From assembly GCA_020747015.1 (NCBI GenBank), contig JAGTJM010000021.1, positions 534,374-598,373 of the forward strand: a stretch of 64,000 bases of DNA, in the 5' to 3' direction. Under the pieces are notes generated by a model. That model had not been told where the DNA came from. It saw nothing but the letters and a program-made list of their open reading frames with translations, and did no database searches. Position numbers and translations under genes: made by a program. Origin of the DNA: Pyrenochaeta sp. MPI-SDFR-AT-0127 (Eukaryota > Ascomycota > Dothideomycetes > Pleosporales > Cucurbitariaceae). Below are positions 43,370-55,170 of the stretch, piece by piece (position 1 is the first letter of the stretch; the number at the start of each line of letters is the position of its first letter).

Positions 43370-45454
43370 CGTGACTAACGATCGTCTTCTCGTTGACTTT
43401 CAAGGTGCGGTGGAGATGTACGAATGGGAATGTAATGAACGAAGAGATGCAGAAAACGAGAACCATGTATCGCAGGATATCTTATAACACAACAGCACAT
43501 AACCGCGAGGATCTCTTCATGTCCACGAGGACAACTGCCGGCCTATGGGAAAGACTGGATCGGTGGACGTTCTGAAATATGGTGTTAATCTAAGTAGTAT
43601 ATTCATTGGGCAGGAGCACTTCGCTCCCCATATTGTTCACCCGCCGCAAATGGCAAGCAGAGAACTCCCCGGACGCTTGAGTGTGCCAGTAGCAGCCCGT
43701 GGTATATTGTCAGCTTTTGTTGTCGAATCGTTGAGCGTTCAAAAATCCGGAAGCCCGGATGCAGGCAGCTCATTTGCCGCACACGATATTGCTCCCGTGA
43801 TCGTGAAGGCGAGGCCACCATCTTGTGTATTGTCCCAAGGCACTTGGCTCTTCAACAATGACTATGTGCTGGCATGATGTGTGTTGGGCATCCTCTCACT
43901 TTTTTCATGCAACATGGATGCTGAGAGCTTGCAGCAGCTCCTGCCGGGATTGTACATAGGATTCAAAAACACAGCAGAGCCTGTGTCTTCAGTGTTGGAT
44001 CCTCTCCTGCTGATGGTGCTTGCAAAGCCGCAAAGGTAGAGCAATCAAGATACCAATACACAACAAAAGCATTCTTAGAACAGCAGGCCGAACAAGCCGA
44101 AAGGAACAATGTGTGGGGGGCTTCGATTGGCTTAACAAGCTATGATAACGGTGGTCATCCGCCACTGAGGCAAGTATGCCATCGATGTGACGTGCATACC
44201 TGTCTCCTGAAGATTCTAGGCAACTTTCAAGAGAAGCGCCCATCGCCACAGTCAGATCAACCAGGATGCATGAGAGATGCAGCTTCCAAAGTTCGTAAGA
44301 TTACAATGTGTGTGGGACTTGTATATTGTTGTTAATAGTGGTGGTCAGTGATTGATGTCATTGTGCGGTTAGTGATTCATGTTTTTGAAATCTGGTGAGT
44401 CTTGATGCACGGGGAGAAGCAAGTTTGTGCACTCAATAACAGCCGAATTATAGGCGATAAATCATCAACTCAATACTCTAGTGATGACGGTCGGTGCGAA
44501 GCAAATCGGACTCCGGATAGCCTTCGGAATTTCGTGATCGCGATGCTTGACCTGTTGGACACATTCACACCCGCTCATAGCCAGGATGGAGCCTGAAGGT
44601 CTTCAGCCGCTCCTCGTGGCGTATACATCGCTTGCTCATGTACAGATGAGGTTGAAGCAAGGTTTAACGAGGTTCTGCCGGGCGTTTCGCTTCACTGCTC
44701 ACTACGGAGCAGGCACTTGCCCTTCTCGGCCACCACCTCCTCGCCTCGTGGAAATCACCCGTGGGCACCAAGCCCATTTCTCCTCCAGACCACCATGCAC
44801 ATCTGTCCCCATTCGTTCACACTGTGAGCATTAGGCAATATGCATTTAGCCGATACTTTTAGTCTCCATCTCCACATTCGCTCGCAACACTTGCATTCAC
44901 GAGACCGACAAATTGGATCGTAGTAAGATCAGCGAGCCTGTCAGAACCCATGGAACCCAGTCCTCGGCACTTCAAGCCAGACCCCATTGTCCCTGGCCAT
45001 GCAAGGCCTAATAAAGTCCGGTACCTCCCCCACACGATGCAGTGAATTTGTCGAACGGGCCCATGCGTTCCTGATATTGCGGCTGAAGTTGAAAACCAAC
45101 ATGCATGGATGTGGGACCACCAGACGTTGGTAGAGAAGAAAACAGATCTGGAGCTCAGTGCTGAGGAATACATAGAAAGAGAATGTGCTCCTGAGTTTGC
45201 GACTGACATAGTATATGCCAAGTTTCACAATGCTTCGATTGTTGCTATATTTTGGAATGACTGCTACCCAACGGACCAACTGCCGACGGCAACGGTTACG
45301 CCCCGATAGGGTAACCCTAGTAAGACAGGCGACCCTCCACTACGACACCGTTTGAACGGATCACCGGCGCTCCCGTACTGCCTGACCCTTGCGGAGGGCG
45401 AGATGATGCCAAGCACCCACCCTTCTCGAATAGAGGGCTGATGGTGGAGCATGC
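43370..45454. other. 2.1 kb region without supported gene
   Basis: Frames at 43545-43877 (+) and 44859-45279 (-) overlap others and have no domain. No repeat structure recognised. It separates the accessory-looking 36-43 kb part from the ATPase gene. Confidence 0.45.
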
Positions 45455-48400
45455 TCACCAAGCTATCTTGGCAAGGAAACCATTCGGCCATGTGCGCACG
45501 CAGTACTTCCTTGCTTCATCGAGTACGAGCAGACCGAAGCCAAAAGCGGCTGGCAGAAACCAGTACTCAACCGGCACCTCCCGTGTACCGATAGTGTTCT
45601 GCAAAGAGGGGATGTAGCAAAAAATGAAAACAACAACAATGGCAAATATCATAGCTGGGAAGAGGGTCCAGTTCTGTTATTGTTCAGCATGTTACAACAC
45701 TTTCAGGTTTAACGAATACATACCTGGGTATCCTTGTTAAACAGCGGAGGTTGTTGGAAGATGCTGAGACGTCGGGTTCTTGTTGCGAGAAGGTTGAACA
45801 ATTGCCTATACAAGTGTCAGCCAACTCCTAGCTGATGGATAAACCGGATCTTACATGACAACCAGTGTGACAAAGTAGATACTCGAAGCGTGGTTTGCAA
45901 CTTCTGTGACATAGTCCGGGTCGAGTCCTTCACCATAGTCGCCGAACTTCAACCACATCGCCGTGAACGGTACTCCTTGTCCTAAAGTACTGTCAGTCAA
46001 TGTGTTATCATATAGTTCAGAGGCCACGCACTCTCCATGTACCAAAAGGCCATTGTAAAAGAGCAGAAGCATTGTAAGAGTCCGACTACGAAGTATGCGT
46101 GGAAGATTAATCGTGTGTTAACAAGACGATCCTTTCTAGGGTTGCGAGGAGGCCTGAGGAGGACATCTGCTTCTGGTTTTTCGTATGCAAGAGTTATTGC
46201 AGCCGCACAGTCAGTTAAGCAACAGATGATGATCTGCTCAATGTTAGCTGCGAATGTCTCTTGCATCCGGTACACATACCATGAGAAACGACGACAAGAT
46301 CTGAGGAATACCAAAGGCGACGTTAGTGACAACAGGCCAAAGTTCACTGAAACTACCTGCAGGTAGCAGGTATACTATCGTCTTCTTCAGGTTATCGTAA
46401 ACGAGCCTGCCATACTGCACAGCCTCAACAATCGCAGCAAACGAGTCGAGGAGCACCATATCGGCAGCCTCGATAGCGATATCCGAGCCACTTCCCATTG
46501 CGATACCAATATCGGCAGCTTTCAGCGATGGAGCATCGTTAACACCGTCGCCAGTCATACCAACGATATTCTCGCGCGCCTGAAACTCCTTGACGATGCG
46601 AAGTTTCTGTTCGGGTGTCGTCCGGGCGAACACGATTTCTTGGTACTGACAAAGTTGATCCCACTGGATCTCATTCAGGGTGATGAGTTCTGGGCCACTC
46701 AAGACGATTGACTGCTTGGTAGTCCCAATCTTGCCACCTCGCTGAAGTGCACTGGCATCGTCAACGAGCGCCGAGTTCGAAATGATTCCGCACTCTTCAG
46801 CAATAGCCTGAGCTGTGAGCTTGAAGTCGCCAGTCACCATGAAGATACGGATCGAAGCTCCTCGAAGGATGCGCACGACCTCTGGGATCTCGTCACGAGG
46901 CGGATCAACGATACCAAGTAGACCAACGAAAGTGAGGCCGTGACGTGCCGCCACGAGAATCTCCTTCTCATGGTTCGCGGAGAAGGGCACAACAGTGGGT
47001 TTGCGCGCAAGGAGGATGACACGCTTTCCTTGACGAGACCAGCTGTCCTTGATATTCTCTATGCGTAGACGTTGTGCTTCGGTAAGTGGGACGGATTCGC
47101 CTTTATCGTCGAGAAGAAGGTCGCATCGAGGGAGGAGGATGTCAGGAGCGCCTTTGATCATGAGGGTTCTAAGATGGTTAGACAGGCAGTTAGTTCTTTG
47201 AGGAGTTGCAACGTACGTATTATTGCTTGTAGGGTTTTGACTAGCTGGTGTCATAAGTCGAATCATGAACTTGTTCTTGCTGTTGAAAGCCATTTCAAAG
47301 ACCTTCTTCCAGTCACGTCGAAGTTCGGCTACTGAACCAAGGCTCTCTGAAAGTCGAAGAATAGCCTGATCAGTCGCATCGCCATTGATCTTGCGCTCTG
47401 AGATGGGCAAGTGCATTGTCGCGGCGTCAAATTCGCCAGAGTTGCACAATCCGCCAACAATACGGACTTGATTAATGATATCTTCCCTCTTCTTTGAGAG
47501 AGCGGCAAGATTATTCTCAGATCGGAAGATCGCCATCAGGTCTCGCGCCGCCTCGGGCGTATATTCTTCGCCAGCAGCATAGAGATCTGTGACAACCATC
47601 TTATTCTTGGTCAATGTTCCAGTCTTGTCGGAGCAAATGACTGAAACGGAACCAAGGGTCTCGACAGTCTTGAGAGATTTGCACAAGATTTTGTTCTTCC
47701 TCATGATGTTCGCAACAATCGTCAGGCTTGTCGTCAAGGCGATTGGTAGGCCCTCCGGGATAAAAGCAACTGCAGCTGAAACACAGCTAACAATCAAGAG
47801 TGGCACATCGATCCAAGTAGGGTGATCCTTCCTTAGCCACGCCGCCCTGCAATACGTTAGACTGTATTCCATGCCCGTAGTTCTAACACTTACCAAAGTA
47901 TAACAATGAGAATGACAACACAGGTGATAAAGAGCGAGATGATCATCACAAAGCGCAGAATCTCCTTCTGTAAAGGCGTCATGCCAGTCTTCGGGTCCGA
48001 TGTAAGTTTTGCAATCCGCCCAAAGATCGTGTTGTCACCGGTCGCAACGCAAACGCCCAGACAGCTACCAGATATGCAGTGCGTCCCTTGAAGGCCAATA
48101 TTGTTTGTTTCCAGATAATTATCTTCGGTTGAGTCGATGGTAGCTAGGACAGGTTCCGATTCGCCTGATTCCGTGTCAGTCACTCCTGCCGTCAAGAACA
48201 CAGATTCAACAATTGTACGTACCAGTCAAAATAGCCCGGTCGAACATAGCATCGCTTGAGACTTCCACAAAGCGAACGTCAGCTGGAAGCTTGTTGCCCT
48301 GCTTTATTACAATAATATCTCCAGGCACCAGATCGAGAGCTGAGATACTAGCTTGCGACCCATTGCGAATGACAATGCATTGATCGGGCAACATGGTGCC

Positions 48401-49111
48401 GATAGACGCCATGACGCGACTTGTAGACCAGTCCTGCCACGCATTGAAAGCAGCCTGGATGAGCCAAACAGCAATCAAGACGCAAGCAAGCGCCAAATTG
48501 GCATCAGCAGGTGGCTTTCCAAGAGGTCTCCATGCAATGAAGACGAGTACGCCAGCAACAAGGAGGATACTACCAAAGCCACCAAAGAAGTAGCCAAGAA
48601 GCTTTCCTAGTAGCCCAGATGGCGGAGGTGTCATTTTGTTCTTGCCATATTCGGTGATACGGCGCTTGGCCTGGTCTTCAGAGAGACCTTGGTCGGTGTC
48701 GGCGGAGAGGCGGCGACAAAGTTCGTGAACGGCAAGAGTGTGCCACTCCAGGTCCGCCAAATCTGCACGTGTGATGTCAGTGATATTCTGCAATGATAGC
48801 TTTTGTACTGATAGTCTTAGACTAAACATACCAACAGCTGCCTTCTCCTTTGCCCTCTTCACCTCATTCTGGTGTTTCTGTTGACCCTCATCGATCTCAA
48901 TGGAAAGAGTGCGATAGGTGATGGGAAGCGCGGTTTCGGGCTGGACGGTTCTTGCTCCACCAGCACTATGGATGGAAAGACTGCCAACACTGGATTGGCG
49001 CGAGAGACCTCGATGATGACGACGTTCATGAGTTACATATCCGTCTTCTTCGTCGGGCAAGCGTTGATCGCCAAAACGGACGCGTGGGACGGACTTGTCT
49101 TCTTTGTCCAT
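45455..49111 (-). CDS. P-type ATPase, class IIC (Na,K/H,K-ATPase alpha-like)
   Basis: Nine exons close in phase: 48832-49111, 48223-48762, 47894-48164, 47217-47846, 46280-47168, 46032-46233, 45855-45981, 45724-45805, 45455-45673; 1079 residues. Motifs: the TGESEP actuator loop (created by splicing), IPEGLP in helix 4, phosphorylation site SDKTGTLT, KGAPD nucleotide-binding block, and TGDGVNDAPSLKAADIGIAMG hinge. The N-terminus is Arg/Ser-rich with RRHHRGLSRQSS, a possible phosphorylation region. The length, the RRITEYGKNKMTPPP start of the cation domain and the C-terminal helices resemble fungal class IIC pumps rather than the ENA (IID) or Ca (IIA/B) types. No beta subunit gene is in view. 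The first intron is in-frame (69 bp, open), so a longer isoform is possible. It likely exports Na or H in exchange for K at the plasma membrane. Confidence 0.92.
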
Positions 49112-50820
49112 GTAATGGGATAAACTGAAAATGTGCAAGAGGCTGCTGAGAGCACAGCTGAAACGACTCAGGAGGGCAAGGAAGAGAGCGAGTCAGAAGA
49201 AGAAGGGGAGCGAGAAAGGAGAAGGAGAGGTAGCAAGAGATTCAGTGATGTCGAGGGCACGATTTATACCAGAGGCCACGAGAGAGGTGGGTCTCCTCCA
49301 TCGCCATCATTCCCCCCTTGGGCGTGGCTATGGCAGGTCTCCATCATCTCGTCACACACGTGCGTGGACGCCGTAGCAGTACCCAACAACCAGATTCTCC
49401 TCTCTACGTAACCGAGATAAGCAGCGGGAGCAACGATGCCTGCCCTCGCACCAGAACCACGGTACAAAGCAGCAAATTCTCCATAGTCTTTGTCCCTTGG
49501 TTGCAGTTCTATTGCCGTCAAGCGATTCGACTCCAAAAATCGCTCATACATTTCAGTCGATAAACGATGACCGAAGAAAACAGGATTATGACTTGCACTA
49601 CGACGACAATCATAGCCGACAAAGGGCATCCCGCTGCAATTTCCGTGCTGTAGTGAGGGCTTGTCGAGTGCGTCGAGCTGTTGCTGGTTAGTCGTGAGCG
49701 ATTTTCGACCTGTACACAGCCTCGATGAACAAGCTTTGTTGCATGGTGCGCCAATCAGGGTGCGCAAAATGTGACCTCGCACCAGCGTGGTCAGGAGCGA
49801 ATTTTGGATATCGCGTTTCGAAAGCAAATATTGTGGCTTTTCTGGAGCGGGCTGGTATTTGATCTGGAGCAACTTCCTCATGAAGCATGCCGAAGCTCCA
49901 GACGGTGCTTTTATGCGGCACACATATGTCGGCATCGTGGGGGGCATGAAGCGGCTTCTTGGTTTGCCCTGCAAATACAAATTGCAGATCGCCATGACTA
50001 TGCTTGTGTGCATGTAGGCTGAGGCTGTATGGTAAGAGAAGCCAAGTTCAAAGTACTAGACTCGCACATTACAGGATCAGAATGCTATGATTTTCCAGGA
50101 CATCCAGTCTGCATCATCCCTCGCATTCAGGTCGCTACGAAAGACGATATGAGCACTATTATACTCAGCCGCTGACGATGGCTTGAGCATGATTTAGCTA
50201 CTCGTTCCTGCGGCTTGGGGAGCTTATGCTGACGTCGATTGGGAATCGGCATGCCCCCCACGGTTGTTGAGGCCCCACTGTGTCGCTCTTCTCCGCCAAC
50301 ACGAGGTAACACTGCAGCTCTATCGCGTGAATGAGCCTGTGGATCTTGCTGGTCACATGTGTAAAAAGCAAAATTTCACCTCGGGTTCCCACGATATGTT
50401 GGCCAATCTGCACTATGCTGGTTTGGTATTGTTACACCGGCCATTCCGTCAAGCCTACATCTATTATTCTGCGCTTCGCTCGCGGCGCTGCGGATGCTAA
50501 GGTGTCTTACCTAATTTGGTTTGGGTGGGTGATGTCATTGTTTCAATACAACAGGCGTATGCAGCAGCCGTTCTCGTCGAGCCTGTAGAGACGTCTGAGC
50601 GCTACGACAGCTTTCGACCAACCTCACATCGCTTCGTTTGAAATGGTAGACCAAGTCTTTCTTGATTGTTTTACTGTTTACACATTCGTGGAAGATTCGT
50701 GTCCTCGTACCAAGTCGTGGTAAATCCTTAAGATTCCCGACATTGCCACTATGATCTTGCCTGATCACATATCAACCCAACATATTGGACGCCTTCGCTA
50801 AGTCGCGTCGGAGAACCAGC
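49112..50820. other. 1.7 kb region without supported gene
   Basis: The first 150 bases (49131-49260) are A/G-rich, so pyrimidine-rich on the ATPase strand: probably its leader/promoter. A 249-codon minus frame (49264-50013) has no recognised domain and overlaps frames on the other strand; I do not support it. Confidence 0.45.
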
Positions 50821-51869
50821 TCAAACATCGATCGCATCGACTGTGACGCCCTTGACCCAAGAATATTGCATAACGCGTGCGACCTCAAGAGCGGAGTCGT
50901 GAGACGCCAAAGAACCTACCAAGTACAAGCTGGCATCCAGGCCAGCAGTAACGCCGCCAGTGGTGATGACACGCATGCCGCCCAGCGGCAAAGTAGCCCG
51001 CCTAGCGATGGATTCACGGCGACGAGAATCGCGCCAAGCGTTGCTTCCCTTACGAGCAATCGACTTCCTGCGGGCGTGTTGAGTGTTGGGTCCCTCAGGC
51101 GACGGCGGCTCGCGGGACTTCTTGATGATGTATCTGGGGTATGGTGAGTCAATGTGTCTTCTAGGCGTATTGCATTTGCTTACGGGTTGTCGTCGGGGTT
51201 CTCGCCCAAGTCAAATCGAGCATTGTTCACAACGTATCGCTCCTCCATGACGTCGGTACGCATGGACATGTCTCGCCGAGCAGCATCCTGGCACAGTGTC
51301 TCGAGGCGGACGTAGTAGTCGGGATGGGTTGTAGCGGCGAGGCCTTCGAGCATGCCTTGCTGAGCAAGAAGCAGAGAGCCGACATCGATAGCGAGGATAG
51401 TGCGCTCTTTGGCGGGACTCTTCTCGTGGAGCTCGACGTACTTGGTCAAGAGATTAAGTGGCTCTGACTTGTTCTTAAGCACATCGAAGACACCCTCGCC
51501 GCCAGGGACGATGATGACGTCGAAGTCCTCAAGCTCATCGTTGGCATCTTCGTAGTCCATGTCGGCCTTGATGGTAAGGCCTTGAACGGACGTCATGGCA
51601 GCTGCTGTGCCAACAAATTGGCAGTTGAAAGCCTTGCTAGCTGTGGAGAGTGTCAGCAAGAGATCAATTGAGTGAGACAATCATGGCCGAACACGCTGCG
51701 GGATAATTGAGGGTCTGAAATGCTTCTTACCCTTGTCTTTGGGGTCCTGGAGAGAGCGGCTCAAGACCTCAAGCGGACCGGCCACGTCGAGGGTATTGTA
51801 GCCGGGAAAGAGGGCAAACAGCACCTTGACCTGCTCAACGGCATCAGTGCTGTCGGCGACTGCACTCAT
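50821..51869 (-). CDS. DJ-1/PfpI family protein lacking the nucleophilic cysteine
   Basis: Exons 51731-51869, 51184-51640 and 50821-51133 give 302 residues. The DJ-1/PfpI core is clear: LFALFPGYNTLDVAGPLEVL, DFDVIIVPGGEGVFDVL, the elbow ILAIDVGSLLLAQQGML, then TTHPDYY. In active members the elbow reads V-C-x-G; here the cysteine position is Asp132. After a FDLGENPDDNP segment an Arg/Ser-rich insertion of about 35-40 residues (RRKSIARKGSN, DSRRRESIARR) interrupts the domain before VITTGGVTAGLDASLYLVG. That insertion carries several kinase-like basic-Ser sites. The protein may be a regulator or sensor instead of a hydrolase/glyoxalase. It is divergent from PIG-S. Confidence 0.88.
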
Positions 51870-52722
51870 CGTGAATGATGTAGGTGTGGAGTGTGAAATG
51901 GAAGGGATTGAGAAAGCTGTAGAGATGACAATGTGGAAGATGTGTGCAGAAGGAAGTTGATGGAAGAAGCAAGGTCAAGTGTGTGTGATCAGCCGAGAGG
52001 GGCACTCAGGGCTACGACCTCGTGCCTTGTCACGCAGCTCCTTCCCCAGATATGCTTCCCCCGCACAAAGCCCAAGCAGCGCTAGAGCCCAAAGCGGGTG
52101 TCGCTCAGCGGCGCGGAACGCCAATCGAAGCCCGTTAGCGTCTGACCCCCTTGCTGAAACGACAACAAACATAACAGTTGTACCTGACGGGGGAATGCAG
52201 CAGCGATACTGTCCCGTCACAATGCCAGTATGTGAACGCGCCCTCTGCCGTAGCAGGCGGACTCGGATGCTGCTACGGGCGATGGCATGCATGCACATCA
52301 ATGTGCACAGACCACTTGTTTCCAATCCACAGTCCTTCCCTGCCCTAGACGGCCCAGCAAAGCCTGCACTTGAGACAATTTCAATCTTTACAAATGACTA
52401 CGCCGAATTGAAAGGGCCGCCGGAAAGCCCGGAAGACTGCTAAATTTTAGCCCGCCGGTCTTTGGTGCACAGCAAACACTCTACAATTGACGATGCTCCA
52501 GCTTGCATCCAAGCAACTACTCAAGAGCGAAAAGCTTCAGACATTGCCATGACACCACAGCAATATCCTGTTCCACGTCAATATGCATCAGACGACAAAA
52601 AGAAAAGTGGAGATTTTCCGTTGTCAGGCACAGGTGGTGCAATGATGGGATGACCGTTTTCACGCACAGACCACCTGTAGTTGAGGTCGTCGAGTTGACA
52701 GATAGACAAGCCCATCTGCAAG
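51870..52722. promoter_or_regulatory. Divergent promoter region, DJ-1-like gene and PIG-S
   Basis: 853 bp between start codons. Small frames (51979-52443 +) lack domain character. No motif recognised. Confidence 0.45.
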
Positions 52723-54476
52723 ATGGCACCACCAAAGGCTCTTGACCCATCCTCGGCACCAGCTGTGGAGCAGAGCACTGCTCGGGTTTCATCTACTCCA
52801 CTAGAGGCGGTCAAATCGACCAAACAGCCTCCCCCAGAGACAAAGGAAAACTTGTGGCTGCGCCGATATGCTGCGCTCTCCTTTTGGGCTGTTGTCGTCT
52901 TCCTGGGACTACCAATATGGCTGAAGACGACAGCTATATACAGAGCCGAGCTGCCGCTGCAGGACATGACGGACTGGGCCGAGGGCAAGGTAAAGAACTG
53001 CACTTTGCTTTGTGATATTTGTCCTAACAACAACACCAGGTCTGCAAGCCAGTTTTCCCTCTACGTATCGCAGTCGAAGCCCCTATTCTTCCCTCAGACG
53101 CGCAAAATCTCATACGCTCGACACAGCATGCTCTCGATGATCTCAACGATTTCTCTGCGCATCATCTCCGTCTTATGCTCGCCGATTCTCCGTCAATATC
53201 AAACGCCTCACAGCAGGTCATCAGCGACGGAACAAGCATTAAGAGCAATGCTAGGGACGTGGCTTTGGTAGTTCGGTTGATCTCTGTGGAGACGGGCACG
53301 ACACCCAGATCACATCTGCAACCGTACTCGCCTGCCTTGGACGTGTATTACTCGCCAAGCCAAATTCCTCCGCAGTCCTCGACCGGATCGCCTCTTGCAA
53401 CCTTCCTAGCGCACGAGCTACACAATCTGTTCGCCGAAGAGCAGGCGCAGCTTGCCCACCTTTTGTCAACGACTTCTGGTGCACATTCTGCCAATACTAA
53501 GGTGCTCTCCCCCGAGACATCGACAGAGCTACAACGCCAGTCGACAAGGGCCCTCAAATATGCGCCAACTTATCACCTCACATTTTCTCTGTTCAGTCCT
53601 TCGCATACTCCATCAGCATGGGATGTCGAAAAGGCCCTTCGTACCTACCTCACGCCGCTTCTTGACTCGCTCTCTGCCATCAGTAACTTCACTGTCGACA
53701 GCCAAGTTCAGCTTTATGCAACATTTTCTCCCTCCATTCGCCAGCCAGAGTATGATGAGGACCTCAAAGCCTGGACACTGCGGAAAGAGGACCTCAGTGG
53801 CTTCATCAATGCTGCGGAGTGGCCTCTTACCCCCAGCATTGGTGACGGTCCAACTGTCAATTTCATTCTATATGTACCAGATCAAACACAATCTCCACTC
53901 CTAGTCAAGGAAAATGCCGCAAATAACTGGTTGATTCCTCAGTGGGGAGGCGTACATATCTTGAACCTGGAGCATGAATCAGGAGTAGGGTCTACTTTGT
54001 CAGCTGAAACCCTGGCTCCAGCTATGCACACATTCTCGAACCAACTCATCGCGCTATTTGGGCTGCCACAGAGTCCGGCTTCGCTGCCACTTCGAATCTC
54101 AACCCTCGAACGCGTGCGAGCTGCATCGCTCATCTTCTCAGCTTCCTCCACCCTGGGTGCATTAGCCCAAGTATATCAGAAGCTGCCCTCAATTCCGGTT
54201 CCCGACAACGTAGCTCAGTCTGTGCACCACGCCATCACGCACTTGCAACAAGCATGCGACTTCCTCCGAGAGGGTCGCTTCCAGAGCGCTTTGGAGAATG
54301 CACGAGCTGCAGAAGTGGAGGCTGAAAAGGCCTTCTTCGAGCGGTCCATGGTTGGGCAGGTGTACTTTCCAGACGAGCATAAGGTTGCTGTCTACCTTCC
54401 TTTGTTGGGGCCTGTTGCGGTGCCTCTAGTCATGGCTGCTTTGAAGGAGTTGAAGTCAGCGCTAAAGCGAAGTTGA
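52723..54476 (+). CDS. GPI17: GPI transamidase component PIG-S (Gpi17)
   Basis: Exons 52723-52989 and 53040-54476, split by a 50 bp GTAAAG...CAG intron, give 567 residues. It is a subunit of the ER enzyme that attaches GPI anchors to proteins. A cytosolic Pro/Ser-rich start precedes a membrane helix near residues 50-68 (LSFWAVVVFLGLPIWL). A large luminal domain follows, with PIG-S blocks VYYSPSQIP, HLTFSLF, INAAEWPL, NFILYVP, NWLIPQWGGVHILN. A second C-terminal membrane helix (VYLPLLGPVAVPLVMAAL) ends the protein, the usual two-helix topology. It connects functionally to the GPI-type tail seen in the nuclease fusion at 2379-4659, but only generically. Confidence 0.93.
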
Positions 54477-55170
54477 TGAGTGTACTTCGTCCATGAGCCC
54501 ATCCAAGACCTTGGTACTTGTCCAGGCTGACTCTGCCAAGCCGACTTCAAAACATGGAGCTGGTTCGTGACACAGATCTCAACGAACCACTGTGATTATT
54601 ATTCGTCTTCAAGAGGCTGGATCGTAATGTATACACAGTAGGTTGTAATTGGCCCCTGCCATTATTTGATATCTCGGCTCTGGCCGTGGCCCTTGCAGGA
54701 CCCTTTCTGCGCAAGAGCCCCGCTGCGGGGTAGCCTCGTTTCCACATGGTCTCCTAGTTGCTTATACGCGACAACTTTTATCGCTTGATAGGTATCAAAG
54801 TGGTAGACTAGTGGATTTCAGGCCATGTAGTGCCTTGTTTTTCGGCTAGATACCTCCGTAGTTCCTGTTTGACGCGTTGAGTCTGACTCGATGACAGAGG
54901 TTCCAATGAAGATACTTCGGCACTTTTCCGCGTGTGCTCCCTTGTGCACATTGTCTCAGTTCCTCAAGTAAGATTGTAGGACCCAGTTAGCTTTAGCAAG
55001 CTGCATACGATACTACCTTCGGTCAGATCGAGCAGCGGGCCGAAGGGTTTGCGACTATAAAGACTGCCCTTGTACCCTCGGTGTATAGCCGCGCTTCCCC
55101 TCACCATTGACATTCTCTCTCCCAACATTGCTCATTATCTTCATTACATTGAAGATATAATACACTAACA
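54477..55170. other. Intergenic region
   Basis: About 0.7 kb. The last 100 bases before 55171 include a C/T-rich leader-like stretch and AATACACTAACAATG start context. No other feature. Confidence 0.5.

Noticed and set aside
49264..50013. 249-codon minus-strand frame
   Set aside because: No domain, mixed composition, overlaps frames on the other strand, and no start or splice context; most likely chance.
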